Assembly: GCF_030182585.1 (NCBI RefSeq)
Contig: NZ_JARXOW010000001.1
Location: 372,001 to 436,000 of the forward strand
DNA from: Pedobacter faecalis
Lineage (GTDB): Bacteria; Bacteroidota; Bacteroidia; Sphingobacteriales; Sphingobacteriaceae
Reading direction: 5' to 3'
DNA length: 64,000 bases
Notes under the pieces: model-generated
The model's input: the letters and a program-made list of their open reading frames with translations, nothing else
Database searches by the model: none
Told to the model about the DNA's origin: nothing
In this document: positions 33,393 through 42,563 of the stretch, piece by piece
Numbering within the stretch: position 1 is the first letter of the stretch
Layout: every line of letters begins with the position of its first letter
Position numbers and translations under genes: made by a program

Positions 33393-35582
33393 TTATTTTC
33401 TTTTCCGGCGTACTAGTGTAGTGGCACCGGTAACGGCTATCAGCAGTGGCAGTACGCCCAAAAAGAGGGCTTTTTGCTGGTTTACGCCGCTGCGGCTAAT
33501 GGTGATCTTAGTGTCGGTACCTTTTGGCCTTGATGGCGAAACGGGGAACTCCCCATTGCTGAACCATCGGAAGGCCCGGGTCGTGAACAGAACGTTGACC
33601 GTATTAGGTGTATTCCGGCTCATCTCTACATTACTCATAAAGTCGGCATCGCCCATTACAATGATGCGCTGTTCACGCTTTCCTACGTTGCGGGTTAGCG
33701 CAAATCCCACGGGCTCTTTGCTGCGGTTTATCAGCAAAGGTATTTTCCGGTACTCTCCTCCGGACTCGCTGGTCAAAGCTGTTGCGCCATTTAGGGTGAC
33801 AACTGCATCGTCATAAAACTTCATTCCTAAAGGTTCGGCAGCGGCCTCTGGTGTAAGCTTCGCCTGGATCAGTTCAGGCTCGAAGTTTTCCGTTTTTTCC
33901 TGCAACGTTCCAGCGTTCATGCTTACTCCAAGGGCTGACAATATCGGATTGACGTGTTTTTCCTTGCCCGGTTCGCCGGCAATGAGCATGTTTCCACCCT
34001 GTTGCAGGTATGCGATGATTTTTTGTTGCTGTTCTGCGGGATAGGTTTGCGCAGGATCGGCAAGGACAAGGACGCTCAGACTATCAGGGATGGGTTCTCC
34101 CTTGCTTAAATCGATGTTTTGGGTCACAAATCCCTGATTGATAAGCGCACTGCGTACACCGAGTCCTTTGGTAATGGCTTTATATTCTCTATCGCCATAC
34201 TTATCTGTGCTCCGTTCCTCGTTTCCGGTAATAAAGCCTACACGCGCCGGGTCGTCTAGCAATCGTTTCAGCGCTGCTGTGATCTCCGACTCAAAAGGAT
34301 AAACAAACATGTCATCGAACATGCGAAGGGGCACGCTCTTGCCTTTGTAGGTGACCATACGAACGAAACGGCGGTCTTCTGCGGAGAGGTCTACCATTTT
34401 CCGGATCTCTTCCGGCTTGAGCAACTTGTTAAAGTTAAAACCTAATGCCTCAGAAGATCGCTTGGCGCGTTCCACAAGTGTTTTGGTGGTATCGTTAAAG
34501 TCGAGCGGCTCGTCGTAATAAGCCACATACTCCATTTTAAGTCCCGGCATAAAGCGCTGGTACTTTTCAAACTGACCCATATCGCCAATGCGGTTTTTAG
34601 GTGCGCCAAAGCCTGCGGTGTAATGGGCCACATTGGTGTATGCGGTGATGGTTACCGGTTCGGTAAACCTGCTGGTGTACGACTGGCTAAATTCCGTAAG
34701 GGTACGGTTTTTGAAACGTGTGGTATCCAGATAGCCGGTAAGTGCCGGCAAAGAGGTTATGTAACCTACGGCGATAACGCTAATCAGCAAGGCTCCGTAG
34801 CGCAGCACGCGTACACCAAAGCTCCGCTTCTGACGGCCTGCTGCAAGTTTCATCATGGTCAGGATCAGAAACAGCATGATGAAGAGCAAAAAGTAGATCA
34901 CGTCTCTGCTGATGATGAGTCCGTTTACCATCTTTTCTGTACGGCCGGCCATAGACAACCAATAAGTGATATCACGAATAAGGTCGTACTGCTGTCCGAT
35001 TTCCCCTATAAAGTTAAGCGCGGCCAGAATGGCCAATGTACTGATTGCCGCAACAACCTGGTAATTGGTTAAGCTCGACATAAATAGTCCGATAGCAGCG
35101 TAGGCAAGAATAAGCAAATACAATCCGAATATCCCGCCAAGCACAATGGGAAGATCAAAGTTTTCTACCGAAAGATATGCGGCGCTGGCGTAGCCAAACA
35201 TCATGAAGGCCAGAAGCAGTGCATAAATCATAATGGTCAGGAATTTTCCCAATACAATCTGCGCCACAGTAATGGGTGAGGAGAGCAGGAGTTTGATGGA
35301 TCCGCTGCTTGTTTCCCTGCTGAATAGGCCCATGGTGAGCAGAGGTATATAAAGGTACAGGTTGTCCTGAATGCTTTTAAACATACCGTTGTCGCCGCCA
35401 AACAGCACTAACGTAAGGGAGGATAGCGGACGCTCCAACTGCTGCTGGGTTTCCTGGTTGTACAATTGTTCGGTATATGTGATTCCCGCCTGAATCATAA
35501 AGACGATAAGCACGAGCCAGGCTATGGGCGAATAGAACAGAATACTCAGTTCCAGTCTTGCCAGTCGAATAATTTTCTTCAT
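33393..35582 (-). CDS. GldF-GldG fusion protein (ABC-2 permease plus auxiliary domain), copy 1
   Basis: A 729-residue membrane protein. Residues 1-240 form an ABC-2-type permease with six helices (LARLELSILFYSPIAWLVLIVFMIQ; SSGSIKLLLSSPITVAQIVLGKF; YQVVAAISTLAILAALNFIGEIGQQYDLIRDITYWLSMAGR), as in GldF. Residues about 250-700 carry a GldG-type ABC_transp_aux region (RRFVRMVTYKG, AALKRLLDDPARVGFITGNEERS, IIVMGDADFMSNVEMS) and a last helix at about 700-722. GldA/F/G form an ABC transporter needed for gliding in Flavobacterium; here permease and auxiliary halves are one chain. It follows the ATPase gene by 2 bases and is a tandem paralogue of 36543-38729. It is the last gene of the operon. Confidence 0.85.
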   Translation of the reverse strand: MKKIIRLARLELSILFYSPIAWLVLIVFMIQAGITYTEQLYNQETQQQLERPLSSLTLVLFGGDNGMFKSIQDNLYLYIPLLTMGLFSRETSSGSIKLLLSSPITVAQIVLGKFLTIMIYALLLAFMMFGYASAAYLSVENFDLPIVLGGIFGLYLLILAYAAIGLFMSSLTNYQVVAAISTLAILAALNFIGEIGQQYDLIRDITYWLSMAGRTEKMVNGLIISRDVIYFLLFIMLFLILTMMKLAAGRQKRSFGVRVLRYGALLISVIAVGYITSLPALTGYLDTTRFKNRTLTEFSQSYTSRFTEPVTITAYTNVAHYTAGFGAPKNRIGDMGQFEKYQRFMPGLKMEYVAYYDEPLDFNDTTKTLVERAKRSSEALGFNFNKLLKPEEIRKMVDLSAEDRRFVRMVTYKGKSVPLRMFDDMFVYPFESEITAALKRLLDDPARVGFITGNEERSTDKYGDREYKAITKGLGVRSALINQGFVTQNIDLSKGEPIPDSLSVLVLADPAQTYPAEQQQKIIAYLQQGGNMLIAGEPGKEKHVNPILSALGVSMNAGTLQEKTENFEPELIQAKLTPEAAAEPLGMKFYDDAVVTLNGATALTSESGGEYRKIPLLINRSKEPVGFALTRNVGKREQRIIVMGDADFMSNVEMSRNTPNTVNVLFTTRAFRWFSNGEFPVSPSRPKGTDTKITISRSGVNQQKALFLGVLPLLIAVTGATTLVRRKRK

Positions 35583-35584
35583 GA

Positions 35585-36517
35585 TCAGTTGACTCCTGCT
35601 TTTTTCGATAACTGCGCAAAAATGCCGTCTAGTGAACTTTTCTCGAGGTAGATCTCCGATAGCGACCAGCCTTTCTGTGCACAGGTCTGAATGATGGTTT
35701 TGGTAATAGCCGGACCGCTGTTAAAGTGGATGCGAATCTGTCCGCCGTGGATCGCCTCTGCTTTGGTCACTCCCGGAATTTGCTCCAGCTCTGACGGTGC
35801 AGGCGGATTGTCGATCATAACGATCAGGGAATCTGGTTCGATATAATTATTGAACGCGTGCATGGTATCTGCAAAAACAATATTGCCGTGCTCAATCATG
35901 ATAATGTTGTCGCACGTTGCCTGTACTTCCGATAAAATATGAGTGGAAAGGATTACGGACCGGTCTTCGGCGATCTCCTTGATCAGTTTTCTGACCTCGA
36001 GGATCTGGTTAGGATCTAGTCCGTTGGTTGGCTCATCCAGCACCACCAGTTTAGGGTTGTGGATAATGGCCTGCGCAATGCCCACGCGTTGCTGATATCC
36101 GCCTGAAAGATTACTCAGCACGCGTTTGCTGAAATGGCTAATGCCACATTTTGCTTTGGCTACTTCCAGGGCATGTTTGATTTCGCTTTCGGGTATAGAA
36201 CGCATATAGGCGCAATGGGTGAGGTATTCGTCGACCGTAAGCTCCAGGTGGAGCGGCGCTTTTTGCGGTAAGAATCCGATAAGTCTTTTCGCCTCGACCG
36301 GGTTTGTGCGAACGTTGATGCCGTCGATAAATACGTCGCCTTCGGTTTGATTAATAACACCGCATAGGATATTCATGGTGGTCGATTTTCCGGCGCCGTT
36401 GGAGCCTAGAAGTCCGAGGATCCCTTTTTCGGTAATTTCGAAGGTAATGTCTTTTATGGCCCAGTCGCGGCTGTAGCGGTGGGAGAGGTGTTGTATTTTT
36501 GCTATGCTTTGATTCAT
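35585..36517 (-). CDS. ABC transporter ATPase, GldA-like
   Basis: A 310-residue ATP-binding subunit: Walker A GSNGAGKST (38-46), Q-loop FLPQKAP, signature LSGGYQQ (137-143), Walker B LVVLDEP (157-163) with the catalytic glutamate, and the switch histidine in STHILSEV. The C-terminal 80 residues are the extension typical of this subgroup (EIYLEKSSLDGIFAQL). It should power the two GldF-GldG fusion proteins encoded on either side, 2 bases downstream and 25 bases upstream. Whether this transporter serves gliding or export linked to the SusC/D genes is open; the genomic setting supports the second. Confidence 0.9.
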   Translation of the reverse strand: MNQSIAKIQHLSHRYSRDWAIKDITFEITEKGILGLLGSNGAGKSTTMNILCGVINQTEGDVFIDGINVRTNPVEAKRLIGFLPQKAPLHLELTVDEYLTHCAYMRSIPESEIKHALEVAKAKCGISHFSKRVLSNLSGGYQQRVGIAQAIIHNPKLVVLDEPTNGLDPNQILEVRKLIKEIAEDRSVILSTHILSEVQATCDNIIMIEHGNIVFADTMHAFNNYIEPDSLIVMIDNPPAPSELEQIPGVTKAEAIHGGQIRIHFNSGPAITKTIIQTCAQKGWSLSEIYLEKSSLDGIFAQLSKKAGVN

Positions 36518-36542
36518 GTCTGTTTTCTTATTCGGGTTCTCT

Positions 36543-38729
36543 TTAGTTTCTTTTTCTGCTGATTAGACTGTATGCGCCTGCAAGGAGGAGTAATCCGGGA
36601 ATTATACCCAGGAGGATGATTTTCATCCATCCGATTTGTTCTCGCGTGACCTGTATTTTGTTATCAATAGATTTGGGCCGCGTGGTGTCGACCGGGAATT
36701 GGCCATTAGTAAACCAGCGAAACAGGTTTGTCGCGAACGTGGTGTTGTAGGCTTTTACATTGTATCGCGATAACTCCGCGTTGCTCATGAAATCTGCATC
36801 GCCGGAGATCAGAATGCGTTGTTCTTTTTCGCCGAGCTTCCTGGTGATGGCCAACGCCACTGGCTGCTGCATTTTTGTGAATAGAAGCGGGGTGTATTGA
36901 TAACCGGGTATTGCGGCATAAGAGATTTCAGACGCGGTGGGCAGCGTAATCAGGGTTTCTTTTGGATAGCTGAACCCTATTTTTGCTGCTAAGGGACCGA
37001 ATGTCGTGATCATGAGTTCAGGTTCCAGATCCTTGTTTGGTATTCTGAGGGTATCGGAAGCTACCTTAACGCCGAGGGGCGATATTATTTTCTCGATGCC
37101 GTTTTGTCGGCCGGGCTCTGTACTGATCATGAGGTTTCCGCCTTTGGAAATATAGTCTGATATCTTCGAGATCTGGGTTTCCGTATATTGGGTGCGCGGA
37201 TCTGCGACGATAAGCACAGTTAGACCAGAAGGAATGTTTGTGGTATCATTAAGCTCAATGGCTTTTACATCGAAACCCTGGTTGATCATGGAATTCCGTA
37301 CGGTAAGCGTATTCAGCAGGCTTTTGTAGGCCTTGTCGCCTGTTTTGTTAATACTGCGCTCCTCGTTTCCTGAAAGAATACCAATCACCGGCGTACCGAT
37401 GAGCAGTCTTTTAAGTGCTGCGGATATCTCGGCTTCCTGCGGGTAGTAGATCATATCGAAATACATCCTTAGAAAGGTCTCTTTCCCGTCGTAACTGATG
37501 GTCCGGGTAAACCGGTTCTCTTCGGGAATCAGGTTGATCACTTTTTTAATTTCTTTTGGCGTGAGTAGTTCTGTAAAGTCAAACCCATTGGCCGTAGCTG
37601 CGCGCATAGCACGATCTTCCAAAGGTTTGTTTTGAGGTACGTCGTTCACCAGTGTATCGTAAAACGCTACATACTCAAACTCAATACCGGGCAGATAGCG
37701 TGTGTACTGTTCAAATTGTTTAATCTCAAATTTGCGCCATTTTGGTGCACCCATACGGCCGAAGGCATTATCGACCACATTGGCATAGGTGGTAATTTTC
37801 ACCGGCTTTTGGAGCTGCCTGATGATTTCTTTACTACTTTCGGTCAGCGTATTGGTTTTGAAACGAGTGGTGTCGTAATACGCCGTAAATTGAGGCATGG
37901 AGCTTACCACGCCCAGCAGGATAACAGCACCTACGAGCAGACTGTAACGCAGGGCTGCGGTAGCCTGACTGCGGATTTCCCGGCCGGCGTTCAGCTTCAT
38001 GATACTGAGGCTCAGAAACAGCATAATAACCAGGAGGAAGTAGATCACATCGCTGCTGGTGATTAATCCGTTGATGAAGTTATCGGCCCTTCCGGCAATG
38101 GACAACCAATAAGTGATGTCGCGTATGAAATCTGTTCCCTGGCCAACTTTATTAACAAAGTTCAGGGCCGCAAGCACCGCCAGGGTACTTATGGCCGCTA
38201 CCACTTGGTAGGCCGTAAGTGAAGACATGTACAGTCCGATTGCGGCGTATGCGCAGATAAGCAAGTACAGGCCGAGCATACCGCCGAGTACGTACTGAAC
38301 GTCAAGGGCCTCGACAGCGACTACGCCGGATAACATGATGCCGCAAAGGACAAGCATCAGTATGGCGCCGTAGCCCATCATCGATACAAATTTGCCAAGA
38401 ATAATCTGGGTGCTGGTGAGAGGCGACGATAACAATAGTTTGATGGAACCGCTGCTGATTTCACGGCTCATCAGGCCCATGGTGAGCAACGGGATATACA
38501 GGTAAAGCTTTTTCTGCACCGCGGTGAAAAAGCCGTCTGACCCGCTGAAGAGGTTGCGTGACAGAAATTCGAATGTATTGCCCATCTGTTGACTCGTTTC
38601 CTTGTCGTACAGCAGGCCGGTGAAGGTAATGCCGCACTGTACAATGAAAATGATGAGCACCAGCCATGCAATGGGCGAATAGAATAAAATATTCAGCTCG
38701 AGGCGGGCTATCTTGATGATTTTCTTCAT
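36543..38729 (-). CDS. GldF-GldG fusion protein (ABC-2 permease plus auxiliary domain), copy 2
   Basis: A 728-residue paralogue of the protein at 33393-35582, with the same order: permease helices (IARLELNILFYSPIAWLVLIIFIVQ; SSGSIKLLLSSPLTSTQIILGKF; YQVVAAISTLAVLAALNFVNKVGQ) and a GldG-like auxiliary region (NRFTRTISYDG, AALKRLLIGTPVIGILSGNEERS, ILISGDADFMSNAELS) ending in a helix and SRKRN. The N-terminal 240 residues are clearly closer to the other copy than the C-terminal parts are. Two such half-transporters around one ATPase suggest a heterodimeric membrane unit. It follows the PKD-like lipoprotein gene by 54 bases that hold a strong hairpin. Confidence 0.85.
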   Translation of the reverse strand: MKKIIKIARLELNILFYSPIAWLVLIIFIVQCGITFTGLLYDKETSQQMGNTFEFLSRNLFSGSDGFFTAVQKKLYLYIPLLTMGLMSREISSGSIKLLLSSPLTSTQIILGKFVSMMGYGAILMLVLCGIMLSGVVAVEALDVQYVLGGMLGLYLLICAYAAIGLYMSSLTAYQVVAAISTLAVLAALNFVNKVGQGTDFIRDITYWLSIAGRADNFINGLITSSDVIYFLLVIMLFLSLSIMKLNAGREIRSQATAALRYSLLVGAVILLGVVSSMPQFTAYYDTTRFKTNTLTESSKEIIRQLQKPVKITTYANVVDNAFGRMGAPKWRKFEIKQFEQYTRYLPGIEFEYVAFYDTLVNDVPQNKPLEDRAMRAATANGFDFTELLTPKEIKKVINLIPEENRFTRTISYDGKETFLRMYFDMIYYPQEAEISAALKRLLIGTPVIGILSGNEERSINKTGDKAYKSLLNTLTVRNSMINQGFDVKAIELNDTTNIPSGLTVLIVADPRTQYTETQISKISDYISKGGNLMISTEPGRQNGIEKIISPLGVKVASDTLRIPNKDLEPELMITTFGPLAAKIGFSYPKETLITLPTASEISYAAIPGYQYTPLLFTKMQQPVALAITRKLGEKEQRILISGDADFMSNAELSRYNVKAYNTTFATNLFRWFTNGQFPVDTTRPKSIDNKIQVTREQIGWMKIILLGIIPGLLLLAGAYSLISRKRN

Positions 38730-38741
38730 TTGGTCGATTTA

Positions 38742-38776
38742 ATAAGCTCTGGAAGCGAGTACGTTCCAGAGCTTAT
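38742..38776. other. Intercistronic hairpin between the Sus block and the Gld block
   Basis: ATAAGCTCTGGAA (38742-38754) and its exact reverse complement TTCCAGAGCTTAT (38764-38776) form a 13-bp stem with a 9-base loop. It sits just after the PKD-like lipoprotein stop on the transcribed strand. The sequence after it (TAAATCG) is not U-rich, so it is a partial terminator or an mRNA 3' stabiliser that would lower expression of the downstream transporter. Confidence 0.65.
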
Positions 38777-38783
38777 GCTGTGT

Positions 38784-40337
38784 TTACTTTTGTGTGGTTA
38801 TTGCTGTAATCCGGTTAAAGCCGGTAAAAGTTTTGATGTTTGCCTGGTCTATATTACCCAGGCCGAGATTAACCATTGGCAGGATATATACCTTGCCAGT
38901 GCCCGCTGCGCCGCCATAAGTAGACATGATCAATTGCTTGTTGTTGGTCGGCAGGAAACTTGTACCCCAAGGGTAATTGCTTTGCTGATAAACCTGTAAT
39001 GTGGTCATGGTTTCGCCGGCTGGCACAGTATAACGCTCCTCCACCACAGCTGTACTGCTTCCGTAAAGTACAGCGTATATTTTAGTTGAGGTAGCATAGT
39101 ACATCACGCGCTGATTATCAAGAACCAGGAACTGGGTAGCTTCATTGATGCCAGGCGCGCTGGAGATATCGAACGTTGCCTTTGGTGCCGGGGGGATGAC
39201 AACGAAATTGTCATAGTCGAACCCGCCTTTGTCAAAAACATACATGTTGATCTTTCCGCTGGTCTTGTCTTTAAGCACATGTACAAACTCATCTTCAGCA
39301 CCTAAGCCTGCGCCCAGGTTGGTTTTGTTTGGCAGGCTTCCCGGGTTGAAGACAGCTGCTGGCTGGCTGGCATAGGCGTAAGCCTTATGGTCGCTAAAGG
39401 CCAGCGTATTTACCGACGGGATGTACATGAACTTGCCCGACACTTCCTCATAGAAGTTAAACGCTACATCAGGGTTGTCCATACGATTGATGGCAAAGAT
39501 GGATGGTATACGAACGGTGATGTCGTACGGCAGGCCGATCTTAGCGGTAATACCTAAATATGCAGAGGTAAGCTTCCCGTTCTCAATGAACAAGTCGCCC
39601 TGGTTACGGCCAGACAGCGCCTGGAAACTATAGGTGCCAGAGGGACTATAGAAAAGATCGTCGTTACGTCCGCCGAAGGTATAATCGAGCGTTTTCACTT
39701 TTGTGAGACTATTGTCCGTTATAGCAAATAGCGTGTTTCCTGTCGTTGTGCCGGTAAAACGCATTTGCTTTACGATACCCGGAATGGTTTCTTTGTTTAT
39801 GGCCGAATACACATTTCTTTTGATGCTTTCAGCATTGTATTGAGGCGTGACAAGCGGCGACATGATGTGGCTTAGGTCGGTATTGATACCTTCAGCGGTC
39901 TCCGCAATAACCAGTCCTTCGCCTATGCTGTTGCGTACGGTAAGCCTCCAGTTTGTGATATACTGCAACCCATTTTCTTTATCTGTAGCGGTAAACACCA
40001 ATGTATGGTATTGGTTTGTCAGATTGGGCTTGACCCGAATCTCTGCATTAAGATTCTTGCTGTTGCTCAATACTACGGACGCGGTATCGTTATACGCAAG
40101 GTTCATTTTCCATTGATAGGTAAACCTGCTTTCATCTGCGCCGTTAAAGCTTAGCTTAGGGTTAATAATTAGGTTCTCAAACTGGAATACGGCTAGCGTG
40201 TGCATTCCGGTGGTGTCAATAGATACGCCCGGAACAGGATTGGTATCGTAGGTGCTCAAGTCTTTCCGGCACGATATGAAGGCGGACATACCGACCAAAA
40301 CCGCGGCCATCCAGAGTATATTTTTAAAATTCTTCAT
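38784..40337 (-). CDS. PKD-like family lipoprotein, SusD-linked
   Basis: About 517 residues from the ATG at 40337 (MKNFKNILWMAAVLVGMSAFISC, lipobox C23). The frame continues 22 codons upstream into the previous gene and is not used. Residues about 25-135 look like Ig/PKD-type strands (SFNGADESRFTYQWKMNL..., HTLVFTATDKENGLQYITNWRLTVRN); the rest is beta-rich with SGRNQGDLFIENGKL and C-terminal propeller-like repeats. Such proteins accompany SusC/D pairs with a DUF4843 lipoprotein, probably as surface ligand-binding subunits comparable to SusE/F. The ligand is unknown. It begins 1 base after the DUF4843 stop, so translation is coupled. Confidence 0.78.
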   Translation of the reverse strand: MKNFKNILWMAAVLVGMSAFISCRKDLSTYDTNPVPGVSIDTTGMHTLAVFQFENLIINPKLSFNGADESRFTYQWKMNLAYNDTASVVLSNSKNLNAEIRVKPNLTNQYHTLVFTATDKENGLQYITNWRLTVRNSIGEGLVIAETAEGINTDLSHIMSPLVTPQYNAESIKRNVYSAINKETIPGIVKQMRFTGTTTGNTLFAITDNSLTKVKTLDYTFGGRNDDLFYSPSGTYSFQALSGRNQGDLFIENGKLTSAYLGITAKIGLPYDITVRIPSIFAINRMDNPDVAFNFYEEVSGKFMYIPSVNTLAFSDHKAYAYASQPAAVFNPGSLPNKTNLGAGLGAEDEFVHVLKDKTSGKINMYVFDKGGFDYDNFVVIPPAPKATFDISSAPGINEATQFLVLDNQRVMYYATSTKIYAVLYGSSTAVVEERYTVPAGETMTTLQVYQQSNYPWGTSFLPTNNKQLIMSTYGGAAGTGKVYILPMVNLGLGNIDQANIKTFTGFNRITAITTQK

Positions 40338-40338
40338 G

Positions 40339-41076
40339 TTAGTCGTATTTTGAACGTGTGTAATAAAGTGGGGTGATCTCCTGTCCGGCAAGCTGACCGT
40401 CATCGTGCTTAAGTTTATCGTTAGGATGATCCAGGTTCCATTGCTTTACATAATCACCGAACTTTGTACCCATAGCTATAGCCCCTGCTTCACCAACTGC
40501 ACGGTACTCTGTTAGGGTAAACTTGGTCAGCCCGGTAGTTTGCAGGATGATCCTGTAGGCCTGCGTGCTGCCTCTCGTGGTAAAGAAATACTGGAAATAG
40601 CTCCAAGGGTTAGGTACAAGGATCTGGTTGGTCCAGCCCAGCACAAGTGTAGAGGTTTCTATGTTGCCCGCTTTGAAATCGCCTGCATCGACCAGTTTAA
40701 GCTTAACGGCGACCTTTTTGGTGGCCAGCTCCGGACTATTTTTCAATTTAACAGAAAGCTTTCCAGTGAACATTCCGGCCTTAACTACACCACCCAGGAT
40801 TTCATATTGATTCGGGGAGGCAGTTGTAGATTCATCTTTTACCACTTCCGCAGAGAAGGTACGGTCGTGATCTGCCTTGTTACCGATAATCTTTACTTCA
40901 AGTTCCTGTATATATTCGTTTTCAGGGTTTGTCATAAACGAATACTCCGCGATAGGCGAGGCAAAGTTCACCGCTGCATTGGCTTTAAAACCACCTACTT
41001 CATCTTTTTTGCAGCCCTGGAATAAAATGGCCAGCGCTATCAGCATCAGACTGATGTTTGATTGATTTTTTTTCAT
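40339..41076 (-). CDS. DUF4843-type lipoprotein
   Basis: A 245-residue lipoprotein (MKKNQSNISLMLIALAILFQGC, lipidated C22). The mature chain matches the DUF4843 pattern: VNFASPIAEYSFMTNPENEYIQELEVKIIGNKADHDRTFSAEVV, QYEILGGVVKAGMFTGKLSVKLKNSPEL and a C-terminal YFQYFFTTRGSTQAYRII. These are strand-rich and resemble Calx-beta or Ig-like domains. It lies 11 bases after SusD and 1 base before the PKD-like gene, in the same transcript. A surface-exposed accessory subunit of the SusCD complex is inferred; no enzyme activity is suggested. Confidence 0.8.
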   Translation of the reverse strand: MKKNQSNISLMLIALAILFQGCKKDEVGGFKANAAVNFASPIAEYSFMTNPENEYIQELEVKIIGNKADHDRTFSAEVVKDESTTASPNQYEILGGVVKAGMFTGKLSVKLKNSPELATKKVAVKLKLVDAGDFKAGNIETSTLVLGWTNQILVPNPWSYFQYFFTTRGSTQAYRIILQTTGLTKFTLTEYRAVGEAGAIAMGTKFGDYVKQWNLDHPNDKLKHDDGQLAGQEITPLYYTRSKYD

Positions 41077-41087
41077 GGTGTTGAATG

Positions 41088-42554
41088 TTATTGTACTCTA
41101 TTTCCAAATTCTATTTCTGATTGTGGGTATGGCAATACATAGACATTATCGCCCACGGTACCCGTATATCCTGGTACTGTAGTTAGACCCAACCGTTTGT
41201 AAAAGAAAAACAATTGACCCTCACTCACATATTCTTTGCGGTATTCTTTCATAATCTCCTCGTTTACCTGCTCGGGAGTTGCCGTAGCTGCGATATTTTG
41301 TGCGATGCCGCGGCTTGCACGAACTTTGTTCAGATATTCAATTGCCTTAGGAAGGTTTGCTGATACGTATTGTTCGGCCGCGATATAATACATTTCGGGT
41401 AGCTTAATCAGAGGCACAATATTATAGTAAGACGGGCGGTTTAGCTGTCTCAACTTAATGCTTACAAGTCCGCGTGTTTGTGAACTCAGTAAAGTATTGT
41501 AACGGATATCTGCAGCACCGATCGCAGGAATCTGTGTTTCATAAACGCTTTGCGCAAACTGTGGTGCCATAAACAGAGCAAACGTATTTGCTGCGTTACT
41601 TGCATCGAGATACGAATTGATAATGTCTGCAAATCCCGCTACATTTAAATTGAAGAGGTGCTCAGGGTACAAAACAGGGTCTGACGCAGCTTCGGTAGAA
41701 ACGATAAGACGTGCAGGGCTGTCTTTAATGACCTCCTCCGAAGCAACAGCAGCAGCCGCGGCATTTTGCGTTCCACCAACCCAGCGCAACACCCTGGCCT
41801 GAAGCGCTTTTACGGCGTAGTAGTTCATGCGCTGTTCCCGATTATTAAAAAAACCGTCGCGGTTAACATTTGCGTAATAACTTGCCGGTTTCTTAGGGTT
41901 ACTATAAGCTGGATCTTCTTTCAGAAGTTCGGAGGCCGCTTGTAAATCTGCCAAAAGCAGCGATAACGTTTGCTGATACGATACCTGAGGCGTAAGATCT
42001 TTGGTAAACTCCGTCACATATGGAATGGTAAGTTTGGTAGCCAAATCCGTCCGCGCAGCAAGATTACCGTGCCCATATACCCGCATCAGATCGAAGTGCA
42101 TAAATGCGCGCAGACCAAGCAATTCGCCTTTAATGATGGAATGGCTGATCGGATTGAGTACACTTTTGTTTTTATCAATATTGTTAAGCGCATTGTTTAT
42201 GTTTGCGATAACGTTATAACCTTTATTCCATATGCCGTCTACCACTGGTATAGAGCGTATAGTGCGGTACGAATTGTTCTGTAGATCGGCATATGCAGCG
42301 TTGGCAGGCAGCGCTGCATATTGATGCGAAAGAAGATCCATGGCGCTCCAGGTCATTTCCTTCGCATACAGTCCAGGATCTGTCATTCCGATATATACCC
42401 CGATAAGAGCATCCTTGAAACCGGACTCGGTCTTAAACTGATCGTCTGACCGAATTTCCGTATTAGATGTTACATCGAGCCAACCTTTCTTGCATGAAGT
42501 AGCACATGCCGCTACGGTAAGCAATGCAATGATATATTTATAGTTAGGTTTCAT
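41088..42554 (-). CDS. SusD/RagB family outer-membrane lipoprotein
   Basis: A 488-residue surface lipoprotein (lipobox ATSC, C21) that works as the lid of the SusC transporter encoded just upstream. Seen family features: KKGWLDVTSNTEIRSDDQFKTESGFKDALIGVYIGM, WNKGYNVIANINNALNNI, KGELLGLRAFMHFDLMRVYGHG (TPR-like helix with the conserved RA/YF block), YYAVKALQARVLRW, and a C-terminal LPEMYYIAAEQ, LNKVRASRGI, EYRKEYVSEGQLFFFYKRLG and YPQSEIEFG. The preferred substrate is not evident; there is no glycosidase in the operon, which speaks against a simple polysaccharide role. A 9-base gap follows SusC. Confidence 0.92.
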   Translation of the reverse strand: MKPNYKYIIALLTVAACATSCKKGWLDVTSNTEIRSDDQFKTESGFKDALIGVYIGMTDPGLYAKEMTWSAMDLLSHQYAALPANAAYADLQNNSYRTIRSIPVVDGIWNKGYNVIANINNALNNIDKNKSVLNPISHSIIKGELLGLRAFMHFDLMRVYGHGNLAARTDLATKLTIPYVTEFTKDLTPQVSYQQTLSLLLADLQAASELLKEDPAYSNPKKPASYYANVNRDGFFNNREQRMNYYAVKALQARVLRWVGGTQNAAAAAVASEEVIKDSPARLIVSTEAASDPVLYPEHLFNLNVAGFADIINSYLDASNAANTFALFMAPQFAQSVYETQIPAIGAADIRYNTLLSSQTRGLVSIKLRQLNRPSYYNIVPLIKLPEMYYIAAEQYVSANLPKAIEYLNKVRASRGIAQNIAATATPEQVNEEIMKEYRKEYVSEGQLFFFYKRLGLTTVPGYTGTVGDNVYVLPYPQSEIEFGNRVQ

Positions 42555-42563
42555 AGTAATTTT

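Noticed and set aside
33393..38729. GldF-GldG fusions as frameshift or assembly error
   Set aside because: Both copies have the same uninterrupted architecture and similar length (729 and 728 residues), so the fusion is genuine.
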